16,656 bases of DNA. It comes from Chloroflexota bacterium (GTDB lineage: Bacteria > Chloroflexota > Limnocylindria > Limnocylindrales > CSP1-4). Below, one piece after another: positions 1-5,937 of this stretch; position 1 is the stretch's first letter; every line of letters begins with the position of its first letter. The DNA lies in NCBI GenBank assembly GCA_021814735.1, contig JAKAHX010000007.1, positions 1-16,656 of the forward strand, read 5' to 3'. The notes beneath the pieces are model-generated. The model was given only the letters and a program-made list of their open reading frames with translations. It did no database searches and was not told where the DNA came from. Both the position numbers and the translations under genes were made by a program.

Positions 1-190
1 GCACGCCTCGAGGCGCTCCGCCATCGCGGGCGACAGCGGCACCTCGGGATGCGCAAGGACAGCGGTGCGATCGGTGCCGATGGCGTGGGCGAGGAGGAGC
101 TCGGCATCCAGGCGCGCGGTCTCGGACCCGCCGGCGCGCAGCCGCAGCGTCGCGCGCTGCAGTGCCGATCCCACCGTCTCCGGTGCGCCC

Positions 191-201
<11 letters not shown>
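1..201 (-). CDS. prmC: Peptide chain release factor N5-glutamine methyltransferase, N-terminal part (runs off left edge)
   Basis: Only the first 67 codons are present; the frame stays open to base 1. PrmC methylates the glutamine of the GGQ motif in RF1/RF2 in the cytoplasm, using S-adenosylmethionine. What is visible is the N-terminal helical substrate-binding domain: after a short variable start it reads [19 protein letters not shown] (about residues 28-46), which matches the family pattern of xxDAExLLxHxxGxxRT. The SAM-binding Rossmann domain and the NPPY motif lie outside the window. The ATG (199-201) sits 11 bases inside the 3' end of prfA, so the two are translationally coupled. prfA encodes the enzyme's substrate, and this adjacency is the main support for the call. 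The N-terminal fragment alone would be weak evidence. Confidence 0.8.
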
Positions 202-1275
<1,074 letters not shown>

Positions 1276-1279
<4 letters not shown>

Positions 1280-2313
1280 CGATGGAGGTCCTCGTCGGTC
1301 GCATCCGCGTGCGCGCTCGGGACGCCGGCTGCGACCAGGGACGCTTCCCGCGCGGCCGCCTCGCGGGCTCGCCGCGTCTCCTCGTCGGCCTGCGCCATGG
1401 TCCGCCGAGCCGGGAAGGCGCTGCCCTCCGGGATCGCCTCGCCGTCGGCCCGGAGCGCCTCCTGCAGCGAGACGATCGCGACCTCGATCATCGAGTCGTC
1501 GGGCTGGCGGGTGGTGATCGCCTGCAGCCAGAGGCCGGGCATGAAGATGCAGTGGACGAGCGGATTGGCGCGGTGCCTCGCTCCCCAGCGCAGCACCTCG
1601 TAGCTCACCGCCACGATCACCGGGATGAGCAGCAGCCGACCCAGGATGGCCGCCACCAGGCCCTGCCCGCTGAGCACGCTGAACGCGAGGATGCTCACCA
1701 CCACGACCACCAGCAGGAACTCGGTGCCGCAGCGCTGGTGGGCGGTCGGGTACCGGCGCACCATCTCCGGCGTCAGCGGATCGCCGTGCTCGAGCGCGTG
1801 GATCGACATGTGCTCGGCGCCGTGGTACTGGAAGACGCGCCGGATCTCGCCCGAGCGACTGATCGCGAGCAGGTAGGCCACGAAGATGACCAGGCGGATC
1901 AGGCCCTCGAGCAGGTTGCGGCCCAGGGTGCCGACACCGTCCGCGGCCGTCGCAGCGGCCTGGGTCAGGAGCAGGGGCAGCACGAAGAAGAGGCCGATCC
2001 CGAAGGCCAGCGAGAGGGTGAGGGTCACGGCCACCATCCCTCCCCCGAGTTCCACGCCCTCGGCGGAGGCGGCGATCGCCGCCGACCGGGTAAGCCACTT
2101 CGTGCCGATCACCAGCGTCTCGTACAGGACCACGAGGCCACGCACGAATGGCCATCCCGCGGCGCGGTGCCGGTGCACCACGGAGTCGGTCAGCCGCTCC
2201 GCGTCCCAGACCACGTCCCCGTCCGGGTGGCGCACGGCGACCGCGATCGCGTCGCGACCGCGCATGAGGACGCCCTCGATGAGGGCCTGACCGCCGTAGC
2301 TGAAGCGTGCCAT
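1276..2313 (-). CDS. yqhQ: DUF1385 / YqhQ-family membrane protein
   Basis: A 345-residue integral membrane protein of the DUF1385 (YqhQ) family, whose biochemical role is not established. The start [19 protein letters not shown] is the family's N-terminal signature. The central [15 protein letters not shown] (about 163-177) and HQRCGTEFL (192-200) carry the conserved His, Glu and Cys residues that suggest a metal- or substrate-binding site at the membrane face. Hydrophobic stretches fall at about 92-120, 136-152, 199-219 and 220-240. Residues 300-345 form a charged, Ala-rich tail. The ATG is preceded by a strong GGAGG Shine-Dalgarno about 5 nt upstream. The stop overlaps the prfA ATG (ATGA). 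Position between rpmE and prfA is a recurrent arrangement in high-GC bacteria; it suggests a translation-linked role, which is inference. Confidence 0.9.
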
Positions 2314-2413
2314 CCGAGCCTCCAGTCTACCGGCGGCTCACAGGGGCCACGGTGGATCGACGGGTCGCAGGGCCACGCGGCCGGCGGTGCGCGGGCCGGC
2401 CCCGAGCTGACTG

Positions 2414-2533
2414 GCCACGCGCCGGGCGGCCACGCGCCGGGCGGCTGCCTGCCGTGTGGCCGCGTGCCGAGCGGCTGCCTGCCGAGCGCCTGTGCGCTGT
2501 GTGGCCGCGTGCCGGGCGGCTGTGCGCCGGGCA
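2414..2533. repeat. Eight-unit 15-bp tandem repeat in the rpmE-yqhQ spacer
   Basis: Read on the plus strand, the stretch divides into eight consecutive 15-bp units: two identical GCCACGCGCCGGGCG copies, then GCTGCCTGCCGTGTG, GCCGCGTGCCGAGCG, GCTGCCTGCCGAGCG, CCTGTGCGCTGTGTG, GCCGCGTGCCGGGCG and GCTGTGCGCCGGGCA. The consensus is close to GCYGCGTGCCGGGCG, with alternating variant types, so it is degenerate rather than freshly expanded. It occupies much of the 282-bp spacer between the rpmE stop and the yqhQ start. The bases on either side (2314-2413) hold only the yqhQ ribosome binding site and GC-rich sequence in which I see no gene. No frame looks like a real protein, although all are open because the unit length is a multiple of three. 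Confidence 0.85.
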
Positions 2534-2542
2534 CCGAAACGG

Positions 2543-2570
2543 AGCGGCGGACCCGTCCGGGCCCGCCGCT
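2543..2570 (-). terminator. Strong hairpin downstream of rpmE, possible terminator or attenuator
   Basis: AGCGGCGG (2543-2550) pairs perfectly with CCGCCGCT (2563-2570). Inside it, CCC (2552-2554) pairs with GGG (2559-2561) across one A/C mismatch, closing a 4-nt loop. The hairpin begins 25 nt after the rpmE stop in the transcribed (minus) direction. It is followed by CCGTTTCGG, so only a three-base T run is present and intrinsic termination would be weak. It could instead reduce read-through into yqhQ or protect the 3' end of the ribosomal-protein message. Confidence 0.5.
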
Positions 2571-2595
2571 GTCGATGCCGTGGGGGCGTTGGGGC

Positions 2596-2808
2596 TCAGG
2601 ATCGGAGGGAGCGCTCCAAGCGCTTCTGGAACCGCTCGACCTGGCCCGCCGTGTCGACGATGGTCTGCTTCCCCGTGAAGAACGGGTGGCACTGGGCACA
2701 GACGTCCACGCGCAACGTGGGCCGCGTGGACCCCACCGTGAAGGTGCGGCCGCAGGATCCGCAGTGGACTTCGGCCTGGTAGTACTTGGGGTGGATCCCG
2801 TCTTTCAC
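2596..2808 (-). CDS. rpmE: 50S ribosomal protein L31 (zinc-binding form)
   Basis: A 70-residue L31 reading MKDGIHPKYYQAEVHCGSCG at its start. The first cysteine pair is C16 and C19. The second is C37 and C40, in VDVCAQCHPF. This CxxC...CxxC pattern marks the zinc-containing C+ type, not the zinc-independent paralogue made under zinc starvation. The GTG at 2806-2808 is preferred over an ATG 11 codons upstream for two reasons: L31 proteins begin within a few residues of HPxY, and an AGGAG Shine-Dalgarno lies 6 nt before the GTG. The rpmA stop is 64 nt upstream. L31 sits on the large-subunit central protuberance and bridges to the small subunit. Co-transcription with rplU-rpmA is likely. Confidence 0.96.
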   Translation of the reverse strand: MKDGIHPKYYQAEVHCGSCGRTFTVGSTRPTLRVDVCAQCHPFFTGKQTIVDTAGQVERFQKRLERSLRS

Positions 2809-2872
2809 GATCGACTCCTGTCGGGCCTTCCGTCCGGGCATGCCCCGGCGGTGGTCCCGGCGACTGGTGCGG

Positions 2873-3148
2873 TCAGGCCTGCGCGGCGGGGGCCGGCTCG
2901 GCGATCACGCGGATGCGCTTCTTCTCGCGGGTCTGGTGCTCGAACTTCACCCGACCGGTCACCGTGGCGAAGACGGTGAAGTCGCGGCCGAGGCCGGTCC
3001 CCTCGCCGGAGAGGAACGTCATGCCCCGCTGCCGGACGATGATGGAGCCGGCGGGAACGAGCTGCCCGTCGCCCACCTTGACGCCCAGCCGCTGGCCGAC
3101 GCTGTCGCGCCCGTTCTTCGAGCTGGAGCCTGCCTTCTTGTGTGCCAT
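2873..3148 (-). CDS. rpmA: 50S ribosomal protein L27
   Basis: A 91-residue L27. It opens [20 protein letters not shown], and the conserved basic N-terminus reaches toward the peptidyl transferase centre. There is no cleavable N-terminal extension of the Firmicutes type. The core continues [20 protein letters not shown] and [15 protein letters not shown]. The usual FHPG segment is FLSG here (residues 45-48), a small departure from the common sequence. The C-terminus ends in a short Pro/Ala tail. It starts 3 nt after the rplU stop, with an AAGGA Shine-Dalgarno about 10 nt before the ATG. The rplU-rpmA pair is the near-universal arrangement, so the call is secure. Confidence 0.98.
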   Translation of the reverse strand: MAHKKAGSSSKNGRDSVGQRLGVKVGDGQLVPAGSIIVRQRGMTFLSGEGTGLGRDFTVFATVTGRVKFEHQTREKKRIRVIAEPAPAAQA

Positions 3149-3151
3149 CGA

Positions 3152-3769
3152 CTACGCGTCCTTCCTGGTGCCGCGGGACCTGGGCTTCGGCTCGCCTTCG
3201 GGTGCAGGGGCCTGCGTGCGCGGGGCGTGCGAGCGGGCGCGTGCCGCCGGCTTCTCGCCCGCGGCGGCCGGCTTCGCGGTGCCCCGGCGCGGCGACGCGG
3301 CTTTCGTCTCACCCTCCGGGCCGGTGGCGGGCGCTGCCAGCTTCTCGGCAATGGCCCGGTCGGCGGCGGCGCGCTGCGCGGCCTCCTCGGCGGCGGCCAG
3401 GGCCAGGCGCTCGCGCTCGGTCCTGGCGGCCTCGGCCAGCTGCAGGGCGCTGCGCGAGCCGTGGACGATGTCCGCAACGCGCAGCACGGTGAGCTCCTGC
3501 CGGTGCCCGTGCTTCACGCGCCGGCGGGCCTTGGGCCGGTACTTGAACACGATGGCCTTCTCGCCGCGGTCCTGGCGCACCACGCTGGCGCTCACGTGCG
3601 CCCCGTCCACGATCGGGCGGCCGACCGCCGTGGCATCCCCGTCGGCCACGAGCAGGACACGGTCCAGCTCGAGCGTCTGGCCCGGCTCCGCGTCCAGGTG
3701 CTCGACTTCGATCTCGCTGCCGACTTCGACGCGGTACTGCTTCCCGCCCGTCTCGATGACTGCGTACAT
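3152..3769 (-). CDS. rplU: 50S ribosomal protein L21 with a long Ala/Lys/Pro-rich C-terminal extension
   Basis: The first ~102 residues are a complete L21: MYAVIETGGKQYRVEVGSEI at the start, then IVFKYRPKARRRVKHGHRQ (73-91), the conserved rRNA-binding basic segment. The protein then continues for about 100 more residues to 205, against a usual family length near 103. Residues 108-145 are an Ala/Glu/Arg-rich stretch likely to be helical or coiled. Residues 146-205 are Pro, Ala, Lys and Arg rich and probably disordered. The ATG (3767-3769) follows AGGGG in the leader. The frame remains open upstream but contains nothing like L21. First gene of the translation operon, with a promoter at 3822-3850. 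The tail is in frame with no sign of a frameshift; similar tails occur on ribosomal proteins of other high-GC bacteria. Confidence 0.96.
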   Translation of the reverse strand: MYAVIETGGKQYRVEVGSEIEVEHLDAEPGQTLELDRVLLVADGDATAVGRPIVDGAHVSASVVRQDRGEKAIVFKYRPKARRRVKHGHRQELTVLRVADIVHGSRSALQLAEAARTERERLALAAAEEAAQRAAADRAIAEKLAAPATGPEGETKAASPRRGTAKPAAAGEKPAARARSHAPRTQAPAPEGEPKPRSRGTRKDA

Positions 3770-3790
3770 GGGTCCCCTGAACACATGATG

Positions 3791-3813
3791 GCGCCCGGCT
3801 GTTGCCGGGGCGC
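3791..3813 (-). promoter_or_regulatory. Hairpin at the 5' end of the rplU leader
   Basis: On the minus strand GCGCCCCGGC, loop AACA, then GCCGGGCGC form nine base pairs with a single bulged C. Given the promoter at 3822-3850, transcription would start at about 3815, so the hairpin would be within the first few nucleotides of a leader of about 45 nt. It lies some 20 nt upstream of the AGGGG Shine-Dalgarno. It could stabilise the message or serve as an autoregulatory site; ribosomal-protein leaders bound by their own product are known, but nothing here proves it. Confidence 0.55.
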
Positions 3814-3821
3814 GACCGTTG

Positions 3822-3850
3822 ATGGTATCGCCCGAGGCAGGCCCCGTCAA
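3822..3850 (-). promoter_or_regulatory. Sigma70-type promoter of the rplU-rpmA-rpmE operon
   Basis: On the minus strand TTGACG (3845-3850) is followed by exactly 17 bp and then TACCAT (3822-3827). This is five of six matches to the -35 consensus and four of six to the -10 consensus at the optimal spacing. The expected start is about 3815, 45 nt before the rplU ATG. The rest of the gap between rplU and the divergent J-domain gene (3851-4007) shows no gene or recognisable element. Confidence 0.7.
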
Positions 3851-4007
3851 CGAAGACCGCCGGCCGACGACGACGTCCACCGGGCGAAGGCCCCGAGGCG
3901 CCGCGATGGCAGGACCGGCGGCGAACCGGGCCGCCGTGGTGTGCCGGGCCGGCAGGACGGGCGGCGACACGTGGCGCCGTGGCGCTCCCGGCCGCCTGCA
4001 ACGCCGA

Positions 4008-4016
4008 TGGTACCCT
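4008..4016 (+). promoter_or_regulatory. Possible extended -10 promoter for the J-domain gene
   Basis: TGGTACCCT is an extended -10 arrangement (TG, one base, then TACCCT), placed about 52 nt upstream of the GTG start. No convincing -35 is found 16-18 bp upstream (the region reads CTCCCGGCC), which is tolerated by extended -10 promoters. This is a weak motif in GC-rich DNA and is offered only as the best candidate. Confidence 0.3.
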
Positions 4017-4067
4017 GTCGCGCACGCGCCCCTGCCGACACCGGGCGAGCAGGTTGCGGGAGGTCCA

Positions 4068-4661
4068 GTGACCGACGAGCCGGATCTGTATCGAGTCCTC
4101 GGCGTCCATCCGTCGGCCGATCTCGCCGCCATCCGGACGGCCTACCGTCGACTCGCCCGGCGCTACCATCCCGATCTCGCCCCCGAAGTCCACCCGGACG
4201 ACGTGCGCCGGATGGCCGAGATCAACCGGGCATGGGAGACGCTCCGCGACCGTGGTCGGCGCGAGGCATACGATCGGCGCCGATCCCTTGCCGGCAGCGG
4301 GTACGTGTCCCCCGGCCCGACGGCGCCGGCCACCTCGACGACGCGCGCGACGAGGCCGGCGAGCGCAGCACCGCCCTCCGGCAACCGGCGCGCAGGTGGT
4401 GACGGCCACGCGACGGCACGGGCAACGGCCCCGGCCGGTCCGCCGCCGGGGCGCCCGGATGGCTCCGTCCTGGGGTTCGGGCGGTACGCCGGGTGGTCGC
4501 TTGGGCAGGTCGCGGCCCGGGACCCCGATTTCCTCGAGTGGCTGGAACGTTCCTCGTCGGGCAGGCCCTATCGCGACGAGATCGACGCTCTGCTCCGGCG
4601 GCTGGGACGTCGGAGCACGGATCCCGATCCGTTGGCGAGACCCGGGCGCTTCCGCCGCTGA
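4068..4661 (+). CDS. J-domain (DnaJ-like) protein with a C-terminal GxxxGxxL domain
   Basis: A 197-residue protein. Residues 4-72 are a J domain: DLYRVLGVHPSADLAAIRTA, then YRRLARRYHPDL with the Hsp70-stimulating HPD at 34-36, then INRAWETLRDRGRREAYDRR. There is no Gly/Phe region, zinc-finger domain or substrate-binding C-terminus, so this is not DnaJ itself but a type III co-chaperone. A Pro/Ala/Thr-rich linker (about 75-133) leads to LGFGRYAGWSLGQVAARDPD and FLEWLER (135-161). That motif resembles the small FGKYKGxxLxxIxxxDPxYLxWL modules found attached to exonucleases and DUF3820-like proteins; I infer a nucleic-acid or protein docking role. The GTG start follows GGGAGG by 6 nt. The last codons lie inside the first copy of a 61-bp tandem repeat. 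Monocistronic, facing rodA. Confidence 0.82.
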   Translation: MTDEPDLYRVLGVHPSADLAAIRTAYRRLARRYHPDLAPEVHPDDVRRMAEINRAWETLRDRGRREAYDRRRSLAGSGYVSPGPTAPATSTTRATRPASAAPPSGNRRAGGDGHATARATAPAGPPPGRPDGSVLGFGRYAGWSLGQVAARDPDFLEWLERSSSGRPYRDEIDALLRRLGRRSTDPDPLARPGRFRR

Positions 4662-4752
4662 TCCCGGGTGACGGGTGCTGCCCGTCGTCGGGTTGGCGAG
4701 ACCTGGCCGCGTCCGCCGCTGGTCCCGGGTGGCGGGAGCTGCCCGCCGTCGT
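4631..4752. repeat. 61-bp tandem duplication across the 3' end of the J-domain gene
   Basis: Copy 1 (4631-4691) and copy 2 (4692-4752) both begin GTTGGCGAGACC or a one-base variant and run in register with roughly 8 mismatches in 61 positions. Copy 1 includes the last ten codons and the stop of the J-domain gene. Copy 2 lies wholly in the gap before rodA and lacks an in-frame continuation. Each copy carries a GC-rich hairpin in the same place. The duplication is old enough to have diverged yet keeps the base pairing. Confidence 0.85.
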
Positions 4753-4757
4753 CCGGG
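4664..4757. terminator. Pair of hairpins between convergent genes, probable bidirectional terminator
   Basis: Hairpin 1 has GACGGG (4670-4675) pairing with CCCGTC (4681-4686) around loop TGCTG, with weaker outer pairs reaching 4664 and 4692. Hairpin 2 has GGCGGG (4731-4736) pairing with CCCGCC (4742-4747) around loop AGCTG, with outer CCCGG (4724-4728) and CCGGG (4753-4757). They lie in the 117-bp gap between the J-domain gene and the end of rodA. No T run follows on either strand, so Rho-independent termination in the textbook sense is not assured. Confidence 0.5.
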
Positions 4758-4778
4758 CTCACCGCCGCGGCGGCCGGG

Positions 4779-5936
4779 TCACCACTTCGGACGCACCTGT
4801 CTCAGGTTGATCGACTCCAGGACGCCGAGTCCGAGCGCGATGCTGATCAGGGACGCCCCGCCGTGCGTGATGAACGGAAGCGGGATCCCGGTGACCGGCA
4901 TGATCCCGATCGTCATCCCCACGTTCACCAACACCTGGAAGAGGAGCATGGAGGCCATCGCCGCGGCGAAGGCCAGCCCGAACACGTCGTCGGAGTGCCA
5001 CGCCACCAGGAGGACCCGCCAGATGAGGGCCGCGAAGAGCAGGAAGACGACGATTGCCCCCACGAACCCCAGCTCCTCCGCCAGGATCGCGAAGACGAAG
5101 TCGGTCGATTGGACGGGCAGGAAGTTGAGCGAGTTCTGGGTGCCGTTCGTCAACCCCGTCCCGAACACCCGACCGGAGCCGACCGCGATCATCGACTGGA
5201 TGACGTGATAGCCGGAGCCCTGCGGGTCCGCGGCCGGATCCAGGAACGAGATCAGGCGCTGCTTCTGGTAGTCGCGCAGCAGGTACGTCCACACGAAGGG
5301 GATCGAGGCCACGGCGCCCGCGCTCAGCACGACCAGCCAGCGGAGGCTGGCTCCGGACACGAACAGCGTCCCCACCACCATGGCTGCGAAGACGAGCGAG
5401 GTACCCAGGTCCGGCTGCATCGCCACGAGCACCAGCGGCGGCGCGACCAGGACGCCGGCGCCCACGATCGTGAGGAGCCCGCTCATGCGGGACTCGCGGG
5501 AGCTGAGCCAGTTGGCGAGCACCACCGCCATGAGGACCTTGGCGAGTTCCGAGAACTGGAACTGCATCCCGAGGATGGTGACCCAGCGGGAGGTCCCGCC
5601 CACGCCGGTCCCGATCGCGAGGGAGAGGACCAGCAGGCCGATGTTCACGAAGTAGAGGGGCCAGGCGAACGTCTTGAGCCAGCGGTAGTCGAACGCAGCG
5701 GCGACCAGGAACACGACCATCGCCAGCGCGGTCCAGATCAGGCCCCGGGTGAAGGTCGATCCGGCGGAGAGTGGCGACACCCCCGACTCGTACGAGTTGG
5801 TGTAGGCCATCACGAGGCCCATGCCGGCCAGCAGGGACGCGTAGATGACGAGTTGGACGTCGAACGCACTCCAGGCTGCGGCGGCGGTCTGGCTCGCCCA
5901 CTTCAGCCTGTCCTGCTGGAGCCGGATCGCGCCCAT
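4779..5936 (-). CDS. rodA: SEDS-family peptidoglycan glycosyltransferase RodA
   Basis: A 385-residue polytopic membrane protein with about ten hydrophobic segments (first at about 27-46, last at about 355-373). SEDS polymerases link lipid II into glycan strands. The sequence shows the family landmarks: SRWVTILGMQFQFSELAK (116-133), the loop NFLPVQSTDFVFAILAEELG (271-290), whose Asp279 corresponds to the essential catalytic-loop Asp of SEDS proteins, and the signature NVGMTIGIMPVTGIPLPFIT (338-357) followed by HGGASL. It is assigned as RodA, not FtsW, because the gene follows a PBP2-type transpeptidase in an mre/mrd cluster. The ATG lies one base after the stop of that gene (TGAGATG), implying coupled translation of an enzyme pair known to act as a complex. 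The gene ends facing the J-domain gene. Confidence 0.93.
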   Translation of the reverse strand: MGAIRLQQDRLKWASQTAAAAWSAFDVQLVIYASLLAGMGLVMAYTNSYESGVSPLSAGSTFTRGLIWTALAMVVFLVAAAFDYRWLKTFAWPLYFVNIGLLVLSLAIGTGVGGTSRWVTILGMQFQFSELAKVLMAVVLANWLSSRESRMSGLLTIVGAGVLVAPPLVLVAMQPDLGTSLVFAAMVVGTLFVSGASLRWLVVLSAGAVASIPFVWTYLLRDYQKQRLISFLDPAADPQGSGYHVIQSMIAVGSGRVFGTGLTNGTQNSLNFLPVQSTDFVFAILAEELGFVGAIVVFLLFAALIWRVLLVAWHSDDVFGLAFAAAMASMLLFQVLVNVGMTIGIMPVTGIPLPFITHGGASLISIALGLGVLESINLRQVRPKW

Positions 5937-5937
5937 C

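Noticed and set aside
1280..2155. Upstream extension of the prfA reading frame to 2155
   Set aside because: RF1 homology begins at MSLEDRL (1279). The upstream stretch overlaps DUF1385 in another frame and is Arg/Gly/Ala-rich noise.
2324..2329. TAGACT on the minus strand as a -10 for yqhQ
   Set aside because: No -35 at a suitable distance, and the implied start would fall inside the strong GGAGG ribosome binding site, destroying it.
2307..2678. Plus-strand 123-residue frame with a pentapeptide-like repeat
   Set aside because: It overlaps rpmE on the opposite strand. Its apparent five-residue repeat only reflects the 15-bp DNA repeat, which gives a five-residue periodicity in every frame. 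No ribosome binding site or family similarity.
3592..3786. Small minus-strand frame starting at an ATG 17 nt upstream of the rplU start
   Set aside because: Out-of-frame overlap with rplU, Ser/Arg-rich, without a Shine-Dalgarno. A regulatory upstream ORF is conceivable but nothing supports it.
3819..4067. N-terminal extension of the J-domain frame
   Set aside because: J-domain homology starts at DLYRVLG a few residues after the GTG at 4068, which has a good GGGAGG site. The extension is low-complexity and overlaps the promoter region of rplU.
4762..4773. CCGCCGCGGCGG palindrome before the end of rodA
   Set aside because: Perfect 12-bp palindrome, but simple CG-rich sequence of this kind is expected often at this base composition and has no loop suitable for a hairpin.
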